A DNA stretch of 31,044 bases from Bacillota bacterium (GCA_023420115.1 JAEZWR010000035.1:1-31044); one strand, 5' to 3'; numbered from the stretch's first letter, positions 16,706 through 25,975 are shown. The notes: generated from the sequence alone by a model not told the origin. Translations and numbers: made by a program.

Positions 16706-17671
16706 ATGGAAAAAATAATTGAGATAAATGATGCTAGTTTAGTTGCAGAAGTTTTTGGAGCGATGAATTCTAATATTCATTCTATAGAAGAGAATTTTAA
16801 TGTTTCTGTTGAATCCATAAAAGAAGGTGTAATAGTTAGTGGCGAGGCAATAGGGGCAGTTAACAAGGCTAGTAGTTTAATTAAAAGGTTATTTGATTTA
16901 GCGGATAAGGGCCTTGATCCAAGTAAACAGTTGACTGATTACTATAGTAGAGAAATAAGTAGTGGTAATGATACAATTCTTGACTTTGAACCAGACTGCA
17001 TTTGTTTGACTGCAAAAGGTAAACCAGTTAGAAGTAAGACTGAAGGTCAAAAAAGATATGTAGAGGCAATTAAAAATAGTGAGATAACTTTTGCTGTTGG
17101 ACCTGCAGGAACTGGTAAGACATATTTAGCTGTTGCCCTAGCTGTAAATGCATTTAGAACGCATCAAGTGGATAGAATTATATTGACAAGACCGGCGGTA
17201 GAAGCTGGTGAGAAGCTTGGTTTCTTGCCAGGAGACTTACAGACAAAGGTTGATCCTTATATGCGGCCGCTTTATGATGCTCTTCAGGAAATGCTAGGAG
17301 CTGATCAATATATTAAGAATATGGAGAGAGGTCTAATTGAAGTGTCTCCACTGGCGTACATGAGAGGTAGAACCTTAGATAATTCTTTTATTATTCTTGA
17401 TGAGGCACAAAATACTACTGCAGAGCAAATGAAGATGTTTTTGACTAGAATTGGTTTTAATTCAAAGGTTGTAGTGACAGGTGATGCTACCCAGATGGAT
17501 TTAGAACCAAATAAAAAATCAGGTTTGGAAGAAGCCGAAAAGATATTAAGGGGAATTGATGGTCTCAGTTTTATGCGTCTGACCGCTGGAGATGTAGTTA
17601 GGAATCCTATGGTTCAGAAAATAATCGAGGCATACGAAAAATATGATAAATCTAGAAAAAAATCTAAGTAA
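16706..17671 (+). CDS. phoH: PhoH-like ATPase
   Basis: Cytoplasmic P-loop ATPase of the PhoH/YbeZ family, linked to RNA metabolism and found with YbeY across bacteria. An N-terminal ~110-residue region resembles the family's KH-like part. Then come Walker A VGPAGTGKTYLA (132-139 core), ILTRPAVEAGEKLGFLPGD, YMRPLYDAL, and Walker B FIILDEAQNTTAEQMKMFLTR (DEAQ at 232-235), followed by VTGDATQMDL. I chose ATG 16706 (321 aa) on family alignment. TTG 16679, 9 codons upstream, is possible; neither has a good ribosome site. The gene overlaps pgpH by 29 nt. The sporulation genes yqfC-yqfD that precede phoH in many spore formers are absent. Confidence 0.92.
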   Translation: MEKIIEINDASLVAEVFGAMNSNIHSIEENFNVSVESIKEGVIVSGEAIGAVNKASSLIKRLFDLADKGLDPSKQLTDYYSREISSGNDTILDFEPDCICLTAKGKPVRSKTEGQKRYVEAIKNSEITFAVGPAGTGKTYLAVALAVNAFRTHQVDRIILTRPAVEAGEKLGFLPGDLQTKVDPYMRPLYDALQEMLGADQYIKNMERGLIEVSPLAYMRGRTLDNSFIILDEAQNTTAEQMKMFLTRIGFNSKVVVTGDATQMDLEPNKKSGLEEAEKILRGIDGLSFMRLTAGDVVRNPMVQKIIEAYEKYDKSRKKSK

Positions 17672-20039
17672 ACTTAAATTAATAAATATAAAGAAATATA
17701 CAGAGAATCTCTTAATTGTAATTTTATTATGCCTGTCTATTTATTTAATTTATTACAAGTCTTTGCCTAGACAGTATGATCTAAAACCTGGAGATACTGT
17801 TATGGTTGATATTACAAGTGATCGCTCTATTGTGGATAAAAAAGCTACTGCAAAAAGAGCGAAGGATGCAGAGCTTTCTGTTACGAAAGTAATGGCTAGG
17901 TCAGCTCATTTGTCGAACCAATATTTATCTTTTCTTACTGAATATTTAAATGAAATAAGTAGTAAGAGAGATGAAATTGTTCTAAATGCAGTTAACTCTA
18001 TATCTAAGACTTCTTCATCACCAGAGATATCATCTTCTGAGTTTACATATTCTAATTCTAGAAATGAAGAAAGTATTGATGAACAATCATCTAATACGAA
18101 TGAAGATAATCTTTCCAATGACGAGATAAATTCATCATTAAGTAGCAATCAAGATGCTAAAAAGGATAATTCGGATAAATCCGAAGGTTTGGATACTAAA
18201 TCTTCTGACGATGGGCTTGAGGAGTCTTTGGATAGTTCCACAAATATTGATGATTTTATAAAAGCTTATGTTTTTACTGAGCAAGATCGAGAGAATTTGG
18301 CTATGGCTATGCTTGCCATATCAAGGGATAAATATAGTTTTGAGTTGAGTGATGCAACTGCTAATATGCTTGCTAAATTACCATATTCTATATATAAAAA
18401 TTACATTAAGGTAACAGAAGAGGCCGCAAGAAGACTACTTAATGAAAGTCTAGATAATAAAAATATTAGCACCAAGATTTCTTCGGAAATTAGTAATATA
18501 TTAGATACTTTACCAGCTTATAAAGATGAATATAGAACTATTGGTGAAATATTGAAGCAATTTATTTTGCCAAATGTTGAATTTGATGAGCGTGCAACAA
18601 GACTTGCCAAAGATGCTGCAATTGCCCAAGTTAATGCCAATCCTATTCTTATTCAAAAGGGGACGAGAATAGTAAATGTAGGAGATATATTAAGTGATGA
18701 ACAGTACAAATATCTAGAGGAACTTAATCTTTTGGATACAGGTAAGCTTAACTATAGTAATTTAGCGGGAATACTTATTATTTTCTTAGAATTACTACTA
18801 ATGGCTCTTTGCTATATTAAATTATTTGAAGAGAAAATTTGGAAAAAAAGCAAGTCCTTGCTTTCTATTACAATAACTTCATTTATTACGGTGCTTGCGG
18901 GATATTATCTTTCTGATTTTAGTCCCTATGTAGTCGTTATTCCATTCTTTACTATTATTATGAGTAATTTTTATGGCTTTAGGATGGCCTTTGTTTTGGC
19001 AACAATTATTGCTACGGCCAGTTCTTTGATGAGATTCGGCGATAGTGGATTTTTGCTTATCAATATAGTCATTGCCTTTGCCAGCGCCGCTTCACTTTCA
19101 TATAACAAAGAAGGAACGAATTATCTTAAGGTTATTTTATTTTCATTCTTACCTTTGCCACCTATAATGCTAGCTGTTGGACTAATTAGAGATCTACCAA
19201 GTCAGGACTTGGTAAATTCAATTTTGATAAGTTCAATAACAGCAGCACTTTCCGCTATGGCTGCAATAGGATTTACACCAATTATTGAAGTTTTGGAAGC
19301 AAAGGTGTCACCTATGAAACTCACTAATTTATCGCATCCAGGGAATATACTGCTTAGGCGACTTTTCTTCGAAGCGCCTGGCACAAACCAGCATTCTATG
19401 ATGGTTGCGACATTAGCTGAGGCCGCCGCAGAAGCAATTTCTGCTGATAGCTTATTCTGTCGAGTTGCGTCATATTATCACGATATTGGAAAACTAGAGA
19501 ATCCACTTATGTTTACCGAAAACCAAGAGGGATATAATCCTCATGATGAAATGACAGCAGAAGAGAGTTTTAGAGCCATTATCAATCATGTTGAGGCTGG
19601 GATTAATATTGGAAGAAGATATAGGCTCCCTGAACCAATATTAGATATCATTAGAGAACACCATGGTACAACTGTATTATTTTATTTTTATAACAAGGCA
19701 GTTAAGCAGGCGGAAGAACAGGGCTTGCCACTACCAAATTTAGATGATTTTAGATATCCTTATCTCATACCTCAAAGTAAAGAGTCAGGTATCATTATGC
19801 TCGCTGATACAGTTGAAGCTGCTGTAAAAAGTATGCAGCTAAAATCTACAGCTGAGGTTAGAAAGTTAGCAAGAAAATTACTTCGTCAAAAAAATGAGCA
19901 GGAGCAATTAATTGAATCCGGCTTATCATACGATGAAGTCGAAAAAATATTGTTAGCCTTTGAGCGAGTTTATCAAGGGCAGCTGCATGAAAGGGTGAAG
20001 TATCCTGAACCACATAAAAATATCAAATTGCACAAGTGA
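17643..20039 (+). CDS. pgpH: 7TM-HD family cyclic-di-AMP phosphodiesterase (PgpH-like)
   Basis: Membrane phosphodiesterase; characterised relatives such as Listeria PgpH hydrolyse c-di-AMP. Layout: one N-terminal membrane helix (about 22-38), an extracytoplasmic region (about 40-370), a block of membrane helices (about 373-560), then a cytoplasmic HD domain with TNQHSMMVATLAEAAAEAIS (H584), SYYHDIGKLENP (H613-D614), NHVEAG and EHHGTT (H673-H674). The HD ligands are all present. Residues ~118-204 are a low-complexity insertion rich in Ser, Asp, Glu and Asn with little hydrophobic content, inside the external domain; the 798-aa length is about 80 above usual relatives. The gene starts inside phoH (ATG 17643, GAGG at 17627-17630), the normal neighbour. 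Function by family; substrate not proven by sequence. Confidence 0.9.
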   Translation: MINLEKNLSKLKLINIKKYTENLLIVILLCLSIYLIYYKSLPRQYDLKPGDTVMVDITSDRSIVDKKATAKRAKDAELSVTKVMARSAHLSNQYLSFLTEYLNEISSKRDEIVLNAVNSISKTSSSPEISSSEFTYSNSRNEESIDEQSSNTNEDNLSNDEINSSLSSNQDAKKDNSDKSEGLDTKSSDDGLEESLDSSTNIDDFIKAYVFTEQDRENLAMAMLAISRDKYSFELSDATANMLAKLPYSIYKNYIKVTEEAARRLLNESLDNKNISTKISSEISNILDTLPAYKDEYRTIGEILKQFILPNVEFDERATRLAKDAAIAQVNANPILIQKGTRIVNVGDILSDEQYKYLEELNLLDTGKLNYSNLAGILIIFLELLLMALCYIKLFEEKIWKKSKSLLSITITSFITVLAGYYLSDFSPYVVVIPFFTIIMSNFYGFRMAFVLATIIATASSLMRFGDSGFLLINIVIAFASAASLSYNKEGTNYLKVILFSFLPLPPIMLAVGLIRDLPSQDLVNSILISSITAALSAMAAIGFTPIIEVLEAKVSPMKLTNLSHPGNILLRRLFFEAPGTNQHSMMVATLAEAAAEAISADSLFCRVASYYHDIGKLENPLMFTENQEGYNPHDEMTAEESFRAIINHVEAGINIGRRYRLPEPILDIIREHHGTTVLFYFYNKAVKQAEEQGLPLPNLDDFRYPYLIPQSKESGIIMLADTVEAAVKSMQLKSTAEVRKLARKLLRQKNEQEQLIESGLSYDEVEKILLAFERVYQGQLHERVKYPEPHKNIKLHK

Positions 20040-20079
20040 GCTTATTTTTGACAATATCTCAAATGAAGAGAATATTCTT

Positions 20080-21780
20080 TTGATTCACAGTCTTTGTAAT
20101 CATCTGATAGATTCTTGTCTAAAAGAAGCAGCTGACAAATTCAAAGCAGATTTAGATTCACATGATTACACTTGTGAGTTAGAACTTATATTGTGCTCTG
20201 ATGAGTATATTAGAGAGGTAAATAAAGAGTATAGGAGTATTGATAAAGTAACTGATGTTTTGTCATTCCCGATGCAGAATATGTTTAATGGTGAATTGAC
20301 GGATAGCTTTTCTAATATTATTCCCATTAGTTTCATGGGGCTTGACACTAAATCTTTATCACTTGGAACAATAGTTATATCAATTGATAGACTCAGGGAA
20401 CAGGCGAAAGAGTACAATCATTCTTCTTTGCGTGAACTGGCGTTTTTGCTTACTCATTCTATTTTACATTTACTCGGCTATGATCATATGAAAGATGATG
20501 AAAGACTTGCTATGGAGGGGCTTCAAGATAGCATTTTAGAAGAAGTAGGAATAAATAGAAATATTTCATTTGATGATAGGCCTGATTTTTTGAAAAATCT
20601 TGAAGATTATTATGTACTTTTAGATAAGCGAGAATTGGATATTAATTCACTTACTGAAGATGAGTATGATGAATTTATAATTCAGGACAGTGACAATTTG
20701 CCAATTTTGGATAGTGATGAAGATCTTAAGAGATTTCAAGAAATTGAAGAGATTCAAGAAATAGAAGATGACGATTCCCTCATACCTAAACTGAGAAATG
20801 ACAAGATAGATAAAATGTCTGTTGAGAATAATTTTAAATTTGCATATGTGGGAATTTTAGGAAGACCAAATGTTGGTAAATCGAGTCTATTGAATACTTT
20901 GGTAGGACAGAATTTAGCTATAATTTCTCACAAAGCGCAAACAACTAGGCGCAATATAAAGGCTATCATCAATAGACCTAATTCACAATTAGTGATAACA
21001 GATACACCAGGAATGAACAAAGCTGATACTAAACTTGGCAGATTTATGGAAAAATCACTTCGCGCAGCCTTGGACTATAGTGACTTGATTTTATTCATGG
21101 TAGACGCGACTCATTCACAAGCAGCTGATATAGAGAAGCGAATCATTAAGCTTCTTAAAGAAGAGGATAAAAAAGTTATATTACTTGTTAATAAGATTGA
21201 CAAAATATCCAAAGAGGTTTTATTTCCACTGATTACTAATTATTCTCAGCTATATGATTTTGCTGAAATTGTACCTATATCCGTCAAAAAATCCGACGGA
21301 ATAGAATTACTACTTGACCTTATAGAGAAGCATATACCATATGGCGAGCCAGAGTATAGTGAGGATAGTTTTACTGATCAGAGTGAAAGAAGTATATGTG
21401 CTGAACTTATAAGAGAGCAAATTTTAATATATACACACAAAGAAATTCCTCACGGAACAGCTGTTGCTATTGAAAAATTTGAGGAGCTTGATCGAAATAA
21501 TATTCCAACTAATAATTTTGAAGATAGGACCTTAGTTAAAATTACAGCTGTTATTTTGTGTGAAAAATCTAGTCATAAAGGAATAATCATTGGGAAGAAT
21601 TCTTCATCTATTAAACGTATTGTAAGCTCGGCGAGATTAAAAATGGAGGAACTTCTTGATTGCAAGGTTTACCTAGATTGTCATATTAAGATAAAAGAAA
21701 ATTGGAAAAATAAGGATCAATTTCTCAAGGAATTTGGTTATGGAATTGAGGATGACAATCTTATGAGGGAGATTCTTTAA
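20080..21780 (+). CDS. Fusion protein: endoribonuclease YbeY + GTPase Era
   Basis: One uninterrupted 566-codon frame carries two proteins that normally are separate. Residues 1-160 are YbeY, the metal-dependent RNase for 16S rRNA 3'-end maturation: DKVTDVLSFPM (56-65), LGTIVIS, and the zinc motif H126-SIL-H130-LLGYD-H136. Residues ~165-248 are an acidic linker (DSDEDLKRF, EIEEIQEIEDDDS). Residues ~250-566 are Era, the 30S-assembly GTPase: G1 GRPNVGKSS (261-269), AQTTRRN, DTPG (308-311), NKID (371-374), then a KH domain (about 485-550). In the KH loop the second Gly of GxxG is Ser (G505-K-N-S508). ATG 20815 could start a free Era of 321 aa but has no ribosome site. The fusion starts at TTG 20080 behind a weak GAAGAG; the frame is open further upstream without a standard start. 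dgkA and cdd, often between ybeY and era, are absent. Confidence 0.9.
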   Translation: MIHSLCNHLIDSCLKEAADKFKADLDSHDYTCELELILCSDEYIREVNKEYRSIDKVTDVLSFPMQNMFNGELTDSFSNIIPISFMGLDTKSLSLGTIVISIDRLREQAKEYNHSSLRELAFLLTHSILHLLGYDHMKDDERLAMEGLQDSILEEVGINRNISFDDRPDFLKNLEDYYVLLDKRELDINSLTEDEYDEFIIQDSDNLPILDSDEDLKRFQEIEEIQEIEDDDSLIPKLRNDKIDKMSVENNFKFAYVGILGRPNVGKSSLLNTLVGQNLAIISHKAQTTRRNIKAIINRPNSQLVITDTPGMNKADTKLGRFMEKSLRAALDYSDLILFMVDATHSQAADIEKRIIKLLKEEDKKVILLVNKIDKISKEVLFPLITNYSQLYDFAEIVPISVKKSDGIELLLDLIEKHIPYGEPEYSEDSFTDQSERSICAELIREQILIYTHKEIPHGTAVAIEKFEELDRNNIPTNNFEDRTLVKITAVILCEKSSHKGIIIGKNSSSIKRIVSSARLKMEELLDCKVYLDCHIKIKENWKNKDQFLKEFGYGIEDDNLMREIL

Positions 21781-22682
21781 TGTCTCAGCATGCTATTAGT
21801 GTTGATGCAGTAGTTATTAAGGTTAATAATTTTTCAGATAATGATAGATATATAGAACTTCTAACTAGGGATAGAGGGATTATTTCAGTATTATGCAAGT
21901 CTATAAAATCTAGAAATAGACGATTTATAAACTTGACTGACCTCTATACCTATGCAAAATTTGAACTGTTCGATAATAATGGTAAATATTATTTTGATTC
22001 AGCTGATTCTATATATGACTTTGCCTCCTTGCGAACCAGTCTCACAATACAGACGGCTGCAGCTCATATGACGGAATTAGTACATGATTTCATATTAAGC
22101 TTAAATGATGTTTCAGATGAGATTGTTTTGAATGAATGTATTGAGATATATAGACTTTTTACTTCTGCTCTTTTTTTTATGGACCAGACGAATGGAAATG
22201 AATTATTTATTTCGTCGATATTTACATATAAATTTTTAAGTCTTATGGGATACGCTCTAAATTTTGATTTACAGAATAAGGGGCACAAGCTTAGTACAGA
22301 GACAATTTTTTCAGATTTTTTTCTTGAATTCTCTTTTTCTGAACGTAGATTTGTATTGAAAAAGAAAAATTTTTCTACTCGAGATGATTTACTCTTAACA
22401 GAAAAGAATGAGAAGCGGGAGCTTTTTTATCCTAAGGAAGAAAGTAACTTTGATAATAAAAGTACTGATACAGTTCCAATTGGAAAAGGGCTATTTCGTT
22501 CTTTACAGTGGATTGATGCTAAGATGTCACCGGATTGTTATAAGTTTTCAATTTCTGCAGGGGATAAGCATTTATTATATTTATTTGTGTCACGCTATTT
22601 GAGAGAGCAGGTTGAAAAGGAGTATAAGAAATTGGATTTGATTGTAGATTTGTATTCATTAATTAATAAAGGACATGTATGA
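21780..22682 (+). CDS. recO: DNA repair protein RecO
   Basis: RecFOR-pathway mediator that anneals DNA and loads RecA onto SSB-coated strands. The N-terminal OB-fold is recognisable: VDAVVIKVNNFSDNDRYIEL then LTRDRGIISVLCKSIKSRNR. A helical middle part (TAAAHMTELVHDFI, KFLSLMGYALNFD) follows. The 300-aa length is slightly above the norm. The four-Cys zinc motif common in Firmicute RecO is missing: no clustered Cys follow MGYALNFD, and a polar stretch takes its place. The ATG overlaps the stop of the ybeY-era fusion by 1 nt (TAATG), which implies translational coupling; era-recO is the usual order. Confidence 0.88.
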   Translation: MSQHAISVDAVVIKVNNFSDNDRYIELLTRDRGIISVLCKSIKSRNRRFINLTDLYTYAKFELFDNNGKYYFDSADSIYDFASLRTSLTIQTAAAHMTELVHDFILSLNDVSDEIVLNECIEIYRLFTSALFFMDQTNGNELFISSIFTYKFLSLMGYALNFDLQNKGHKLSTETIFSDFFLEFSFSERRFVLKKKNFSTRDDLLLTEKNEKRELFYPKEESNFDNKSTDTVPIGKGLFRSLQWIDAKMSPDCYKFSISAGDKHLLYLFVSRYLREQVEKEYKKLDLIVDLYSLINKGHV

Positions 22683-22798
22683 GTTTGAGGAACATAGGAT
22701 TGAGAATAGATCTTATTTATAATTTTGATGCGTATTATAATAGAATGACTTGTATTTAGTTAAGATGTGAAATAAGTTGATTAACTGGGAGCTAGCAG

Positions 22799-25765
22799 AT
22801 GAATAAGGTGAAAATTGCTGCAAGAACTTTAGTAGAGACTGTCTGCAGAGATGGTGGTCTTTCTCAACTTAGTTTCAGTAATTTAAGTCCACAGGCTGGG
22901 ACAAGAACACATAAGAGTTTCTATGAATACTTGGATTTGCTTTTTTCTGATTATAGATCTTTAAATGAGGTCTCTCTTGACATTGCTGCTAAGTCTGACA
23001 ATTTAGAATTAGATATACAAGGAAGAGCTGATGTTATATTAATTCCAAGTGTTAACTGTGATGCCGAAATTGTGGCAAATGAAAAAAATGATAAAAGAAA
23101 AAATGTAAATTTTTGTTCTGATAAGGCTTGTGCAAGTTACAAAAATATATATGATGATTTTGCTAAAACTTATAAGCTAGACTCGTCTAAGAAATCAAAT
23201 ATTAAAAGTGGAGAAAATTATTCTACAATAAATAAATTAAAAAATCTTAATATAGCTGGAATAACAGAAATAAAAGATAAGATGAAAATTGACTGCTTGC
23301 ATGTCTTAGAGGTTAAGACAGTGTCCCTTTCACTAGATGAGTTGAATATGTTTGGAAATTCTCTTCACTGGTTTCAGGCGATGATATATGCTGCAATGAT
23401 TTTTATTAGATTTCCAGAGCTACTTCTTGATTGTAAACTTGATAGTAATAATGAGGGCGAAATCAATTTAATTGATAATCAAGATATATGTGGGAGTGAA
23501 TTAGAAAATTCTAAATTATTTTTAGACTATAATACTTTAGATTTTAAAAGTCTTAGGGGAGAGAGCGAAGCGGAAATCTATAGATTTAATTGCGAGTTTA
23601 TTAGACGGAGATTTGATAATCGCTTAATTCCTTTTGTTTTGGCCTATGTTTCACAAGAAAGTTTAGATTGTAGGCTTCTTTATAGAACTATAAGAGCTGA
23701 TATATTAATTGATTATTTTGAGGAACTTGTATATTCATATTTAGATTTTGCTCTCAATACTGCCAAATATCAGGAAATACGTGATAAATCTATCAAGAAT
23801 ATGAGCTTCCCTTATCCTAGTTTACGTGATGGACAGAAAATATTTATGCAGGAACTGCTTTCTTCTGTGATGGATAGAATTCCTTTGTTTGCTGAACTTC
23901 CAACGGGAACAGGCAAGACGATAGCTTCATTATATCCATCTATTAAAGTGATCCCACATAAATCCTTGGGTAAGATTTTTTATCTAACTGCCAAAACTTC
24001 TACCAGAGAGGTGGCAGAAAAAGCACTGCGTGATCTTAGGGATTCTGGTCTTTTTTTAAGATCTATATGTCTGAGAGCAAAGGAGCAAAGCTGTTTAGAA
24101 CCAGAACTTTATTGTGATCACAATTTGTGTCCATATGCTATTAATTATTATAAAAATTTAGCTGAGGGACTCAAAGAACTTTTATCTATGCAGGAAATAA
24201 CAGCTGATAAGCTTGCTGATATTTCCAAGAAGCATAAGCTTTGTCCATTTGAACTTTCACTTGATATTGCCTTATTTTGCGATGTTATTATTGGAGATTA
24301 TAATCATGTTTTAGATCCTAGAGTGAGACTTGAACGTTTCTTTTATCAGAGCAGGGAAAGTCACACGCTTCTTTTTGATGAAGCGCATAACCTAGTAGAT
24401 AGAAGCAGAGACATGTATAGTGTCGATATAAAATCTAAAGACCTTGATGATTTGAGACATATGTTTACTGGAGAAGAAAATATCTCTAGCTCCATTATTG
24501 ATAAACTTGATCAGCTTAGAGCTTTTTTTGATAGCTTGAGACTTAAGTCGCTTGAGGCTAGTCTCAGAGCTTTTTTTAGAGATAATGAACCATCTCATAC
24601 TGCTGATATTGATGATGAGGGGGCGTATGAAGAGCCGGGTTTATTTATAATGAAAGCACAATCGGCTATGCTGAATGAACTTATAAGAGAATTTTTGAAG
24701 GTGGCGAGATTTTTATTTGATCTTAGCATGGATATTGAACTTAAACGCAAGCTTGTTGAGGTATTTTCTTCCTTACGTTATTACTTGAGAATCGTTGATG
24801 AATTTTGGTCAGATAGATTTATTTTCGCCTTTAGAGCAAATGAGAGAGCGTATCATCACAGACTTATTTGTCTTGATCCTTCTACATATATAAGAAAGTC
24901 TTTTTATCCTAGTCATTCCGCCATATTTTTTTCAGCAACATTAAGCCCATATTCTTATTATGCAAAAACAATATGTGAGGACGATAAGCTTTCGAGAACA
25001 ATCAGTCTTAATTCACCTTTCCCAAAAGAAAACTTGAAGGTTATTGTTTATACTGGGACAAAAACTACTTATCAATATCGGGACGCTTTTGCCGAAAAGA
25101 CAGCGAGAGCTTTGGCCTTTGCAGCAACTAGATTGAGAGGACATCAACTTTTTTTCTTTCCTTCTTTTGCATATATGAATAAAGTCCTTCCAAATTTGAA
25201 AAAATATATTCCTTCGGAGATAAAGCTTGTCACACAGACAGCTTCGATGTCTATAGCTGAGCGCGAAGAATTCATTAGTAAATTTAATGATATTTCAGAT
25301 AATAATAGAGATTTAATTGGATTTGCTGTTTTAGGTGGTATCTTTTCCGAAGGTATAGATTTAATAGGACCTAGACTTGATGGCGTATCAATTGTTGGTG
25401 TTGGAATTCCACAGTTAAGTGCCGAGAGAAATATGATGTTAAATTATTATAATGATAAATTTGGCGATGGTTTTTTTTATGCATACCAGTTTCCTGGATT
25501 TAATAAGGTTCTTCAAGCCGCGGGAAGACTTGTTCGTTCGGCTGAAGATTTAGGTTGTCTACTATTAATTGATGAAAGATATAGAGAAGAAAGATATATA
25601 TCTTTATTTCCTTCGCATTGGGATTATGAATTCTGTGAGAATGAAGTTGAACTATGTGAAAAGCTTGAGTCTTGCTATGAATTTATAAATGAATCGAGAG
25701 CCTATATGGATAGAATGGGCATCAATTACCGATATGAGTCAAAAAATAGCGAATCTGATTCTTGA
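22799..25765 (+). CDS. Rad3/XPD-type Fe-S DNA helicase with N-terminal PD-(D/E)XK nuclease domain
   Basis: Superfamily 2 helicase related to DinG/XPD (COG1199 type). The N-terminal ~200 residues look like a Cas4/RecB-type nuclease: GRADVIL (D78), HVLEVKTVS (E171, K173), then HWFQAMIYAAM (Q193, Y197). A polar ~75-residue insertion lies between D78 and E171. The helicase core has Walker A LPTGTGKT (367-374), a Cys cluster that fits an Fe-S site (C432, C439, C444, C482; C424 also near), DEAH box LLFDEAHNL (527-530), SATLSPYSYY, and motif VI QAAGRLVRS near 906 followed by GCLLLIDERY. At 988 aa it is longer than the ~780-aa relatives I know of. ATG 22799 follows GGGAGC at 22788-22793. It stands alone: a 116-nt gap before and a tRNA on the other strand after. 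A repair or replication role is inferred from family only. Confidence 0.85.
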   Translation: MNKVKIAARTLVETVCRDGGLSQLSFSNLSPQAGTRTHKSFYEYLDLLFSDYRSLNEVSLDIAAKSDNLELDIQGRADVILIPSVNCDAEIVANEKNDKRKNVNFCSDKACASYKNIYDDFAKTYKLDSSKKSNIKSGENYSTINKLKNLNIAGITEIKDKMKIDCLHVLEVKTVSLSLDELNMFGNSLHWFQAMIYAAMIFIRFPELLLDCKLDSNNEGEINLIDNQDICGSELENSKLFLDYNTLDFKSLRGESEAEIYRFNCEFIRRRFDNRLIPFVLAYVSQESLDCRLLYRTIRADILIDYFEELVYSYLDFALNTAKYQEIRDKSIKNMSFPYPSLRDGQKIFMQELLSSVMDRIPLFAELPTGTGKTIASLYPSIKVIPHKSLGKIFYLTAKTSTREVAEKALRDLRDSGLFLRSICLRAKEQSCLEPELYCDHNLCPYAINYYKNLAEGLKELLSMQEITADKLADISKKHKLCPFELSLDIALFCDVIIGDYNHVLDPRVRLERFFYQSRESHTLLFDEAHNLVDRSRDMYSVDIKSKDLDDLRHMFTGEENISSSIIDKLDQLRAFFDSLRLKSLEASLRAFFRDNEPSHTADIDDEGAYEEPGLFIMKAQSAMLNELIREFLKVARFLFDLSMDIELKRKLVEVFSSLRYYLRIVDEFWSDRFIFAFRANERAYHHRLICLDPSTYIRKSFYPSHSAIFFSATLSPYSYYAKTICEDDKLSRTISLNSPFPKENLKVIVYTGTKTTYQYRDAFAEKTARALAFAATRLRGHQLFFFPSFAYMNKVLPNLKKYIPSEIKLVTQTASMSIAEREEFISKFNDISDNNRDLIGFAVLGGIFSEGIDLIGPRLDGVSIVGVGIPQLSAERNMMLNYYNDKFGDGFFYAYQFPGFNKVLQAAGRLVRSAEDLGCLLLIDERYREERYISLFPSHWDYEFCENEVELCEKLESCYEFINESRAYMDRMGINYRYESKNSESDS

Positions 25766-25824
25766 ATTAAGACAATTATATTTCATAAATGACTTGAATT
25801 GATTATATAAAGATGTATCAAGAT

Positions 25825-25850
25825 AAAAAAAGACCGATTAGAATCGGTCT
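25825..25850 (-). terminator. Rho-independent terminator of tRNA-Leu
   Basis: Perfect 9-bp inverted repeat AGACCGATT/AATCGGTCT (25831-25850). Read on the minus strand it is followed by a T run (A25-A30 on the plus strand), 4 nt after the tRNA 3' end. On the plus strand no T tract follows, so it is not an efficient terminator for the helicase gene. Confidence 0.85.
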
Positions 25851-25854
25851 AGTA

Positions 25855-25937
25855 TGCGGAAAACAGGACTTGAACCTGCATGGGAAATTCCCACTAATAC
25901 CTGAAACTAGCGCGTCTGCCAATTCCGCCATTTCCGC
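25855..25937 (-). tRNA. tRNA-Leu, anticodon CAG
   Basis: Read on the minus strand: acceptor GCGGAAA pairs with TTTCCGC, discriminator A. The D-arm region contains GGCAGACGCGC. The anticodon stem-loop is CTAGT-TTCAGGT-ATTAG, giving anticodon CAG (reads CUG). A variable arm GTGGGAATTTCCCAT follows, the long class II type expected of Leu, and the T arm is CAGGTTCAAGTCCTG. The 3' CCA is not encoded; A is followed by TAC, so CCA must be added by the nucleotidyltransferase. Confidence 0.95.
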
Positions 25938-25947
25938 GAGTAAGTGA

Positions 25948-25975
25948 ATTATATCAGAAAAATTTTTATTATCAA
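25948..25975 (-). promoter_or_regulatory. Promoter of tRNA-Leu
   Basis: On the minus strand: -35 TTGATA (25970-25975), 16-nt spacer, consensus -10 TATAAT (25948-25953) preceded by TGA, an extended -10. The predicted start is about 4 nt before the tRNA 5' end, so there is hardly any leader. Confidence 0.75.

Noticed and set aside
25831..25850. Terminator for the helicase gene on the plus strand
   Set aside because: The stem exists, but no T run follows on the plus strand; it belongs to the minus-strand tRNA.
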